A stretch of 34,312 nucleotides of DNA, taken from the NCBI GenBank assembly GCA_009930475.1, contig RZYC01000042.1, forward strand, positions 1 through 34,312. Reading direction: 5' to 3'. This document shows positions 14,972-22,948 of the stretch, piece after piece. The stretch's first letter is position 1. Each line of letters starts with the position of its first letter. Position numbers and translations under genes: made by a program. The DNA comes from Spartobacteria bacterium (GTDB lineage: Bacteria; Verrucomicrobiota; Kiritimatiellia; RZYC01). The notes beneath the pieces were generated by a model. The model did not search any database. It saw nothing but the letters and a program-made list of their open reading frames with translations, and was not told the origin of the DNA.

Positions 14972-17350
14972 ATGAAATGCTTTGCTTGGGTCGCACGCGG
15001 CTTTCTGTGCTTTTTGACGGGGTTGTTCGCCTTCCTGCCGCTGGTTCCTGCGGCTCCGGTATCGCTGGATACCGTGAGGCTGATGGTTCATGGATGGCGG
15101 CAGTTATCACCGCGTCCTCTGGGCTCGACCCCCGGCGATCTGGTGGGTTCCATTCGCAGTGTCAGCAACGATGCGGGAACCGTTGTTTTTTATGTGGCGT
15201 CTTTTGTTCCGGAAGGATATGCCCTTGTTGCGTCCGATGATCGCATTGAACCGATTATTGCGTTTTCTGACAGCGGACATTTTGACGAATCCATGGAGAA
15301 TCCGTTATTTGCTCTTGCCATAAATGACTTGCCGGTACGTCTGGCCGGGGTAGCAATCGCCTCGCGTAGTGATGCCGAGTATGAAAATACCGTTAAATGG
15401 CAGGAGTTTTGCGCGGTTTCCCTTGTTCGCAGCTCGAGGCTTGATGACATCGATGACGTCCGTGTCCCGCCCCTTATGACCACGGCCTGGAATCAGACCA
15501 CCGCCGGCTGGTCGGGGGGCGCGTGCTACAATTACTACACCCCGCCTTATCAGTTCGGTGCATCCAGTAATTATTACTGCGGTTGTACTCAGACGGCCTG
15601 GGCGCAGATTATGCACTATTTCCGCTGGCCGCAGATATCCATCGGTGCGATTGTAAACACCATTCGAGTCGACGGGGTACGGGAGCAGCGTTCGACGTTG
15701 AACCGCGCGTATAACTGGGATCTCATGGTCGATGCCCCCGACAGCAGTACGCCGGAAAATCAACGTCAGGCCATCGGGGCCCTGACCTATGATATAGGGG
15801 TTGTCAACGGGGCCTCGTACACCGCCTCCGGAACAAGTGCGGGGATGTCGATTTCAGATCTCAAAACACATTTCAGCTACACCGATGCCAAATATATCGC
15901 GCCAACCGATGCCAGTTTAGCGTCTTGTATCTCCCTCGCTATTAATGTCAACCTCGATGCACAGCGCCCCGTTCAGCTGTCCATCCGGAGAGACGGCGGA
16001 GGGCATGCCGTGGTGTGTGATGGCTATGGATATAATGCATCGACATTGTATCATCATATCAATCTTGGCTGGGGCGGAAGTTATGATGCATGGTATCAGC
16101 TGCCTGACGTGGATACGGGATACTATGACTATGATGTGTTATCCAGCGTGATTTACAATCTCTACACCAATGGAACAGGTGAAATGGTCAGTGGTCGGGT
16201 GCTGGATCTGATGAATAACCCGCTTTCCGGTATCGACGTGATTTTGGCAGGTAATGGAATAACCAATCATGCGACCTCTAATACGAACGGGATTTTTGCC
16301 TTTGACGCCCTGCCTTCCAATGCATCCTTCACGTTGTCCGGTTCCGCCGCTGGACGTTTTTTTGAGTCCATAACCGTGACCACTGGAAGGAGTATTGATT
16401 ACAATCGTATCGGAAATAAATGGGGTGTGGATGTGATGGAAACTAATGCGCCTTGTGAGCTGTATATCACCTCGACCAATCAACTGGTTCCCAGCACTGT
16501 GCAGAGCGTGGCCATCAGCGGCACCGCCGGAGACACCGTTGTCGGTCAGATCGGCTGGACAAACCTTTTGACCATGGCAGGCGGTTCCTTTGCTGCGGCC
16601 TTAACTTGGACGCAGTCCGTGGCACTGGCCGTGGGAACAAATCCTGTCATAGTTACAGGTACGAACAGTATGGGGGTGAGCGCATCAGATACCGTCACGG
16701 TGGTACGTGCAGGTCTTCCTGTTATCACGGTGGACGTGCCTGTGTCACCCGTGGAATACGCTGTGACACAACAAGTATTTTCCGGCACAGCTAATAGTTA
16801 TGTCACGACCATGAGCTGGACCAACGAAGGGGCACAACAGGGCGGATCAATCGCGTCCGCTACAAATTGGTCGTCGGTGATACCGCTCCTTCAGGGAACT
16901 AATATCATTACCATTCAGGGGATGAATGATGCCGGTGAAACGGCGATCTCTGTCCCTCAAACCGTGATAAGAAGAGACCAGAATCCCATCATGACGATCA
17001 CCCCGTTAACGGTCAGCGCTGTTGCGTTCCCGGGCACCACCAATACCGTTACATCAAGCTTTCAAGTGAGTAATACCGGTGGAAAAGAACTTTCCTATAC
17101 CATTGATTTCACTACCAATGACTGGTTGCAGTCCATCAGTTCTCTGACCGGCACGTTGACGCACGCCACAACAAAAACACATATTATTACCTGCGATCCT
17201 TCTGGACTCGAAAAGGGTATCTATACCAACGCTATGCCTGTCATCGCCGACAGCCCGGCGACCAATGCCAGTCAGATTGTCTCCATGCGTTTCATAATAA
17301 GAGAAGCCAGAGGGAACGCGACCATATTCCAGTTGTTACTCAGTGACTAA
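14972..17350 (+). CDS. Secreted C10 (streptopain-like) cysteine peptidase with Ig-like tail
   Basis: The start is taken at 14972, seven bases after GGAGG, giving 792 residues; the ATG at 14966 is too close to that site. A signal peptide (FLCFLTGLFAFLPLVPAAP) is followed by a propeptide/Spi-like part (VVFYVASFVPEGYALVASDD, PIIAFSDSGHF). The catalytic domain has Cys205 in CGCTQTAWAQIMHYFRWP and His345 in GGHAVVCDGYG, both in the expected family context. The remainder is modular: a carboxypeptidase-regulatory-like beta sandwich (VSGRVLDLMNNPLSGIDVIL), two similar Ig-like units with GTNPVIVTGTN and GTNIITIQGMN cores, and a BACON-like unit near the end (FQVSNTGGKELSYTI). It is probably exported and protein-degrading. 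It is last in the operon behind two sensors and is followed by a strong terminator. Confidence 0.9.
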   Translation: MKCFAWVARGFLCFLTGLFAFLPLVPAAPVSLDTVRLMVHGWRQLSPRPLGSTPGDLVGSIRSVSNDAGTVVFYVASFVPEGYALVASDDRIEPIIAFSDSGHFDESMENPLFALAINDLPVRLAGVAIASRSDAEYENTVKWQEFCAVSLVRSSRLDDIDDVRVPPLMTTAWNQTTAGWSGGACYNYYTPPYQFGASSNYYCGCTQTAWAQIMHYFRWPQISIGAIVNTIRVDGVREQRSTLNRAYNWDLMVDAPDSSTPENQRQAIGALTYDIGVVNGASYTASGTSAGMSISDLKTHFSYTDAKYIAPTDASLASCISLAINVNLDAQRPVQLSIRRDGGGHAVVCDGYGYNASTLYHHINLGWGGSYDAWYQLPDVDTGYYDYDVLSSVIYNLYTNGTGEMVSGRVLDLMNNPLSGIDVILAGNGITNHATSNTNGIFAFDALPSNASFTLSGSAAGRFFESITVTTGRSIDYNRIGNKWGVDVMETNAPCELYITSTNQLVPSTVQSVAISGTAGDTVVGQIGWTNLLTMAGGSFAAALTWTQSVALAVGTNPVIVTGTNSMGVSASDTVTVVRAGLPVITVDVPVSPVEYAVTQQVFSGTANSYVTTMSWTNEGAQQGGSIASATNWSSVIPLLQGTNIITIQGMNDAGETAISVPQTVIRRDQNPIMTITPLTVSAVAFPGTTNTVTSSFQVSNTGGKELSYTIDFTTNDWLQSISSLTGTLTHATTKTHIITCDPSGLEKGIYTNAMPVIADSPATNASQIVSMRFIIREARGNATIFQLLLSD

Positions 17351-17377
17351 TCATTCTCACGGAATCGGAAACAGGGA

Positions 17378-17409
17378 ACGGCGGCATCCTGCCGGATGCC
17401 GCCGTTTTT
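17378..17409 (+). terminator. Rho-independent terminator of the sensor/C10 peptidase operon
   Basis: ACGGCGGCATCC pairs perfectly with GGATGCCGCCGT across the four-base loop TGCC and is followed by a run of T. It lies 27 bases after the peptidase stop codon. Confidence 0.95.
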
Positions 17410-17691
17410 GGGGGATATGAGGGGAAATCAAATAAAGTAAGCTATCATTCTGTCCAGATTTTATCACATGTATCCGTTTTCATATGAAATAATAATGCAG
17501 GTGGCATGCCAACTTGATGCTCTTTCGTTTAAGTTGTTCTTCTCATTGATAGGCAATGAATTAATAAGTAAAAAAGTATTTGTTCAAATTTCATGTGTTT
17601 CATTAATGTCGTTATTTGGATAAAGTGGAGACAAATATGTCGCTTGGCGGGCGTGTTGTGAATGCAGGCCTTCTGCTGATTTTGTTTTTCG
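17410..17691. other. AT-rich gap between convergent operons
   Basis: About 280 bases lie between the terminator and the repeats that end the efflux operon. I see no convincing gene. A 48-codon frame from an ATG at 17638 runs into the repeats and is treated as chance. Confidence 0.5.
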
Positions 17692-17750
17692 AAAACTTCC
17701 AATCATTGGAACTTTTCATAAAAAAACTTCCAATCACTGGAACTTTTTTT
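17692..17750. repeat. Two tandem palindromic repeats at the end of the efflux operon
   Basis: The units are at about 17692-17716 (AAAACTTCCAATCATTGGAACTTTT pattern) and 17721-17750 (with CAATCACTGG in the middle). They are the same family as the three copies near 4 kb. Read on the minus strand they give hairpins followed by T-runs and could end the efflux transcript. The second unit contains the stop codon of the pump gene. Confidence 0.9.
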
Positions 17751-20700
17751 CGATGCGGGCGCAGAAGAGGACGGGGACGATGAAGAGGGTGATGAGTTCG
17801 ATGAGCATGCCGCCGGCGACGGGGATGGCCATGGAGCCCATGATGTCGGCACCGCGTCCCTGAGCGGTGAGGACGGGGAGCAGGGCGAGGAGGGTGGTGG
17901 CGGTGGTCATGATGGCGGGTCGGACGCGGAGGAGGGCGGCTTCGATGACGCGCTGGCGGATTTGGGGGCGGGTGAGGGATTCGTCGGTATGGAAGGACTG
18001 GGTGAGGATGGTGGCCATGAGGACACCGTTGTTGCAGGCCATACCGAACAGGGCGAGGAATCCCACCCAGACAGCCACGCTGAGGTGGGTGGTGTGGACA
18101 TGGAATACATCGCGAAGCGGCGTGCCCCAGATGGTGAAATCGAGAAACCAGGGCTGAGCATAAAGCCAGAGCAGGATGAAGCCGCCGGACCAGGCGGCAA
18201 AGATGCCGGAGAAGACGAACAGGGTGGTACTTACCGCGCTGAACTGGCGATAGATGATCATAAAGAGGATGATCAGGGTGATGGGGAGGATGAGGCGCAG
18301 GGTTTGAGCGGCCCGCAGCTGGTTTTCATAGGTGCCGGCAAAGCGATAGGATACGCCGGGGGGAATGATCAGCGATCCGTCGTCGATGCGTTGTTCGATG
18401 GCGCGCCGAGCCTGCTGGACGGCGTCGATTTCGGAAATATGCGGCTGTTTATCAAAGGTCACGTAGCCGATGAGTCGGGTATCTTCGCTTTTGATGACTT
18501 GGGGGCCGCGTCGATAGGTTATTTCGGCCAGTTGATCCAGCGGGATCCGGGCTCCGGTGGGCGAGGCCACCATGATGGATGCAAGATCTTCCAGGCTGTC
18601 GCATCGATCACGGGGATAGCGAATGCGTACACCAAAACGTTGTCGCCCTTCGATGGTGGTGACGGTCATGCCGCCGATGCTCATTTGCAGGATTTGCCGG
18701 GCGGTATCGATGCTGATGCCGTATTGCGCCAAGGCCTGACGGTTCCAGATCATTTCAATATAGGGTTTGCCTTCGATGCGGTCGGAAAACAGGGTTTCCG
18801 GTCGCAGGGCTGGGACGGTTTTCAGGATCTTTTCGAAGGCCAGTCCGGTTTCTGCCACGGTGGTCAGATCGGGGCCGGTGATTTTGATGCCCATGGGGGC
18901 GCGCATGCCGCTTTGGAGCATAACCAGGCGGGTTTCAATGGGCTGCATTTTCGGTGACGAGGTGGAGCCGGGAATGCGTGAAACGGCGGTGATTTCATTC
19001 CACAGATCATCGATGGATTGAATCCCTTTCCATGCCCTGCGTTCCGGATTGAGGGCGGTATTCAGGGCGGGACGCCAGAGACGGAAGGGAAATCCGTTTT
19101 TATCGGGAATGAGCTGATTTTGTTCGTCGCGAAGGAATCGGCCCTGTGCGATGTAGGGTTCGCCGTCGGGCGCGGTCAGCGGGGTTCCGTCGATGGAACG
19201 AACGAGGTCTGTTTCATGGGGGAGATAGCGGAACGTCAGGTGGTGCTCGTCGCCATCAGATAGGAATTCGGGGGAATATTCGATCATGATTTCAAACATG
19301 GTCAAGGGAGCGGGATCTAATGCGGAATCAGCGCGACCCAGTTTGCCCACCGCAGAAGTGGTTTCCGGCAGCGAGGCAATAGCGGCATCCATTTTAGACA
19401 GAGTGTCCAATGCTTCTCCGATAGAGGCATGGGCCATGGCCGAAGGCATGGACAGAAAGGATCCCTCATCCAGCGAGGGCATAAATTCGTCACCCAATCC
19501 GGGGAAGGCCTGCATAAACGTAGATACGACGGGAATGGTGCGAATGGTTCGGGGTATCCAGCCCAGCAGGCGTTCAGAGCCCAGCCATCCCAGCATGCCG
19601 AAGCAGGCCAGTGACAGGGGGATCAGCGCAAACCATTTCTTATGATTGAGCATTATCCCCAGCAATGCGGCATAATTGTGCTGAAACAGACCAAACAACG
19701 CCAGAAACAGACCGCAGAGCAGGGTCACAAACAGCGCATTGCGGATAAATCCCTGTTCGGGGCCGAGAGGCAGCCAGTCCTGCGCCAGAAACAGCAGTAC
19801 GGGAATGATGGCCAGCCAGGGAAGGATGCGGACACCCTGGGATAAACCTTTTGCGGGGAGCCTCGTTTCGATGCGTCGTGTGAGAGCGGATTTTTTACGG
19901 GGAGACAGTAACATCCGAGCGAGTGTGGGAAGTACCAGCAGGGCAAGCAGCAGGGCGACACCCAGCGCGTAGGTTATGGTGAAGGCCAGAGGACGGAAGA
20001 GTTTCCCTGCGGAGGCCTGCAACGCGAAAACCGGCGCAAAACCAACAATGGTGGCAGCCACGGCGGTGGTGACGGCACCGCTGACTTCTGCCACGGCCTC
20101 GTAAATCACATCACGTGATGTAACCTTAGAAAAATCGGCTAGACCCAAATGGCGCCGGATATTCTCGCACATCACAATCCCCATATCTACGAGGGTGCCG
20201 ATAGCAATGGCCATGCCGGAAAGGGCGATCACATGGGCATCCACACCCGTGTATTTCATCAGTACAAAGGTCCCCAAAATGGCCATCGGCATAAGCGAAG
20301 AAATCAGCAGTGATGCCCGTACATGGCGAATCATCACCATCACCACCAGTAGGGTTACCAGCACCTGCTGAATCATCGCGGTATTCAGGGTATTCAATGT
20401 TTCATGAATGAGGCGGGTTCTGTCGTAAAAAGGAATCAGCGTCACTTTGCTGCGTTTCATCCATGCCGGATAGTCCTTGAGATCATGACGGCGTGCCCAG
20501 CCCAGCCATGCCGTCTGGTCGAGCTGTCCATCGTCGGGAATCGGCAAATTCGCGTCATCGGCAAACTGCTGTACCTGTGCCATGGTGGTCTGTGAAAAAT
20601 CAATGAACACCTTTTCAGGCATTCCAGCGGAAAGTTCGCTTATTTTCTCTTTTACGTGGCGAATGGTTGCCAGCGGATGGGCTCCGAAACGTGAGACGGC

Positions 20701-21642
20701 AACGCCGCCCACGGTTTCGATGCCTCCCTTATCCAAGGCACCGCGTCGAGGGGCGGGCCCCACAGCAACCTTGGCCACATCCTGCACATAGACGGGGATC
20801 CCGTCGCGATTCGTAATCACGGTCAGATTGACATCTTCGACCGACCGGATAAATCCTGCGCCGCGCAGCATATATTCCACGCGATTGATTTCCATGGTCC
20901 GTGCGCCGGTATCGGTATTGGACTGGCGAATCGCCTGCGCCAGCTGGGTAATAGAAATACCATAATGACGCAGCAGATCCGGATCGGCATCGACCTGATA
21001 TTCGCGGACAAATCCGCCGATGGAACTGACTTCCGCCACGCCGTCGGCCGCCTGCAGGGCATAGCGTACCTGGCCGTCCTGAATGGTACGCAGCTCCTCG
21101 AGATTCCATCCGCCGACGGGGTGGCCTTCGGGGTCGCGTCCTTCCAGCGTATACCAGAAAATCTGACCCAGCGCCGTGGCATCCGGCCCCAGCGTGGGGC
21201 TCACATCTTCGGGAAGGAAATGGGGCGGCAAGGCATTAAGCTTTTCAAGAATACGGGTGCGCGAAGAATAAAAGTCAGCGGATTCCTTGAAAGTAACATA
21301 GATGGTGGAAAACCCGAACATCGAATACCCGCGCACGGTTTTAATATCCGGAATGCCTAGCAGGGCCACAGTCAGGGGATAGGTGATCTGATCTTCCACA
21401 TCCTGCGGTGATCGACCGGTCCACTGGGTGAAAACAATCTGCTGATTTTCGCCGATATCGGGAATGGCGTCGACGGGAACAGGATCACGGGTCAGACCGG
21501 GGACATGCCAGTCAAAGGGTGCCGTATAAATACCCCAGAAAATCACCCCCAGCAGTACCGGCAGCACGAGAAAAGGATTTTTGAGACAGAACCCTGCGGC
21601 ACGATTCATCAGTGACGGGGTTGGATGGGGGTGTTCATTCAT
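17734..21642 (-). CDS. cusA: CusA/CzcA-type heavy-metal RND efflux pump
   Basis: This inner-membrane proton-driven exporter of metal ions (Cu/Ag, or Co/Zn/Cd in relatives) has 1302 residues against about 1050 for Escherichia coli CusA. Family marks are PVDAIPDIGENQQIVFTQW, YPLTVALLGIP, SMFGFSTIYVTF, LGPDATALGQIFWY and, in the fourth membrane helix, GTLVDMGIVMCEN with Asp486 and Glu493 of the proton relay. Later come FLSMPSAMAHASIGEAL, VGKLGRADSALDPAPL and RAPMGIKITG, whose Met may take part in metal binding. The extra length comes from an insert around residues 345-395 and an added membrane stretch after about 590 (WLAIIPVLLFLAQDWLPLG). It overlaps the adaptor gene by four bases (ATGA). The last codons and the stop lie in a palindromic repeat, giving EKKFQ as the end. 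Substrate is not certain. Confidence 0.95.
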   Translation of the reverse strand: MNEHPHPTPSLMNRAAGFCLKNPFLVLPVLLGVIFWGIYTAPFDWHVPGLTRDPVPVDAIPDIGENQQIVFTQWTGRSPQDVEDQITYPLTVALLGIPDIKTVRGYSMFGFSTIYVTFKESADFYSSRTRILEKLNALPPHFLPEDVSPTLGPDATALGQIFWYTLEGRDPEGHPVGGWNLEELRTIQDGQVRYALQAADGVAEVSSIGGFVREYQVDADPDLLRHYGISITQLAQAIRQSNTDTGARTMEINRVEYMLRGAGFIRSVEDVNLTVITNRDGIPVYVQDVAKVAVGPAPRRGALDKGGIETVGGVAVSRFGAHPLATIRHVKEKISELSAGMPEKVFIDFSQTTMAQVQQFADDANLPIPDDGQLDQTAWLGWARRHDLKDYPAWMKRSKVTLIPFYDRTRLIHETLNTLNTAMIQQVLVTLLVVMVMIRHVRASLLISSLMPMAILGTFVLMKYTGVDAHVIALSGMAIAIGTLVDMGIVMCENIRRHLGLADFSKVTSRDVIYEAVAEVSGAVTTAVAATIVGFAPVFALQASAGKLFRPLAFTITYALGVALLLALLVLPTLARMLLSPRKKSALTRRIETRLPAKGLSQGVRILPWLAIIPVLLFLAQDWLPLGPEQGFIRNALFVTLLCGLFLALFGLFQHNYAALLGIMLNHKKWFALIPLSLACFGMLGWLGSERLLGWIPRTIRTIPVVSTFMQAFPGLGDEFMPSLDEGSFLSMPSAMAHASIGEALDTLSKMDAAIASLPETTSAVGKLGRADSALDPAPLTMFEIMIEYSPEFLSDGDEHHLTFRYLPHETDLVRSIDGTPLTAPDGEPYIAQGRFLRDEQNQLIPDKNGFPFRLWRPALNTALNPERRAWKGIQSIDDLWNEITAVSRIPGSTSSPKMQPIETRLVMLQSGMRAPMGIKITGPDLTTVAETGLAFEKILKTVPALRPETLFSDRIEGKPYIEMIWNRQALAQYGISIDTARQILQMSIGGMTVTTIEGRQRFGVRIRYPRDRCDSLEDLASIMVASPTGARIPLDQLAEITYRRGPQVIKSEDTRLIGYVTFDKQPHISEIDAVQQARRAIEQRIDDGSLIIPPGVSYRFAGTYENQLRAAQTLRLILPITLIILFMIIYRQFSAVSTTLFVFSGIFAAWSGGFILLWLYAQPWFLDFTIWGTPLRDVFHVHTTHLSVAVWVGFLALFGMACNNGVLMATILTQSFHTDESLTRPQIRQRVIEAALLRVRPAIMTTATTLLALLPVLTAQGRGADIMGSMAIPVAGGMLIELITLFIVPVLFCARIEKKFQ

Positions 21643-22847
21643 AGGATATCTCGGAATTCGGTCGGGGTTGCTCCATCACTTCGCCGCAGCGAAGTATCGA
21701 TATGTTCTGTCGGGTTCATCATGCTGGGCCGCGCCATGATCTGCAGTTCTCCATCCAGTTTAAAGGCACCCTGAACCACCACGTTTTCGCCCTCGTTCAA
21801 GCCTTCCAGAACGATATAAACATCGCCGGCACGCGGGCCGAGCGTGACTTCGCGTCCTTCATAGTGTCCCTCCCCTGTTTCCACATAAACCAGCGCCCCT
21901 TTCCCGGTCAACAGGGGGGCGGATGCGGGGATCACCAATGGATTCAGCGAATGCCGGGGTTTGGTCGCTGCGCTCATGACGCGTCCGCGTTCATCCAGTT
22001 GTACCCTTGCACGCGCCTGTGCTAGCATACCGGGTTTTAGCAGGCCCTCCGCGTTGTCCACTTCCACCCGTACGCCGAAGGTTCGGGTTTTATTGGATAA
22101 AACGGGGTCAACAAATGCGATGAGTCCTTCAAAAACGTGACCGGGCAGGGCGGGGGTGGTCAACTCGACGGGTTGACCCGTCCGCAGGCGTCCGGCATCC
22201 CTTTCATAACCATCCAGCAGCACCCATAGACGCGATAGATCCGCGACCGTAAACAGGCGGGTTCCTGTTTGCACATATTCGCCCTCACTGACCGCTTTTT
22301 CGATCACCATGCCGCGAATAGGGGTGCCGATAGTGACGTGCTGTGTAATGGCACCCAGCAGCTCCGCTTCGCGAATCTGCAATGCATCAATGCCCATTAC
22401 GTTGAGTTTAGCGCGGGCTGCATCGGCCTGTTTTTGCAGTGCGGGCGAATCCGTTTTTTGCAGCAGGGTGGCGGCCTCGTATAATTCCTGCTGTGCGGTG
22501 GTCATTTCGGGCGAATATAGTTCCGCCAGAGGATCACCTTCGCGTACGGAAAGGCCGGTATAATTGGCAGACAAGCGGTCGATACGTCCGGGAAAACGCG
22601 CCGAAATGGTGGCCAGCCGGCTTTCATCGAAGGCCATGTGTCCGGACAGGTTGATCTCTTCATAGGCCGCCTTTCGCATGACCGGCCAGGTGACCATTTC
22701 GGACGGCGCCTGCTGGCGGGACGACGGATTCAGAGCAGGTGCAGGGTTGTTCATTCCCTCAGGGGTTTTCCCGTGATACGAAAGTCGTCCAATCCAGAAC
22801 GCCGCCAGAACGGCCAGCAGGGTAAACATGATCCATTTTATTTTCAT
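21639..22847 (-). CDS. cusB: RND efflux periplasmic adaptor, CusB-like
   Basis: This 402-residue membrane-fusion protein links the RND pump to an outer-membrane channel. An N-terminal hydrophobic anchor (IMFTLLAVLAAFWIGRLSYHG) precedes the lipoyl/barrel part with ISARFPGRIDRLSANYTGLSVREG and LAELYSPEMTTAQQELYEA, a typical CusB pattern. The hairpin region is short (about residues 135-165), then ITQHVTIGTPIRGMVIEK and RLFTVADLSRLWVLLDGYE complete the lipoyl and barrel domains. The C-terminal membrane-proximal domain has VYIVLEGLNEGENVVVQGAFKLDGE. GGAG stands about eight bases before the ATG. It overlaps the pump gene by four bases. No outer-membrane factor of the CusC type is next to it on either side, so the channel must be encoded elsewhere. 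Confidence 0.95.
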   Translation of the reverse strand: MKIKWIMFTLLAVLAAFWIGRLSYHGKTPEGMNNPAPALNPSSRQQAPSEMVTWPVMRKAAYEEINLSGHMAFDESRLATISARFPGRIDRLSANYTGLSVREGDPLAELYSPEMTTAQQELYEAATLLQKTDSPALQKQADAARAKLNVMGIDALQIREAELLGAITQHVTIGTPIRGMVIEKAVSEGEYVQTGTRLFTVADLSRLWVLLDGYERDAGRLRTGQPVELTTPALPGHVFEGLIAFVDPVLSNKTRTFGVRVEVDNAEGLLKPGMLAQARARVQLDERGRVMSAATKPRHSLNPLVIPASAPLLTGKGALVYVETGEGHYEGREVTLGPRAGDVYIVLEGLNEGENVVVQGAFKLDGELQIMARPSMMNPTEHIDTSLRRSDGATPTEFRDIL

Positions 22848-22948
22848 AGAGGGGCTCCGGAGCTTCTGGTAAACGAGTGGACACAGGCTGAATTATTCAG
22901 CGAATTTGCAGGCTGCTCAGCCATGCTTGTTTTGGGAAGGAACACAAA

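Noticed and set aside
17638-17783. 48-codon plus-strand frame beginning MSLGGRVVNAG and reading through the repeats
   Set aside because: A GGAG does precede it, but most of its length is repeat and antisense pump sequence. No likeness to a known small protein.
17962-18957. 331-codon plus-strand open frame opposite the pump gene
   Set aside because: It is the complement of clearly coding cusA sequence. Its Gly/Asp/Glu-rich product mirrors the pump's codons and has no domain.
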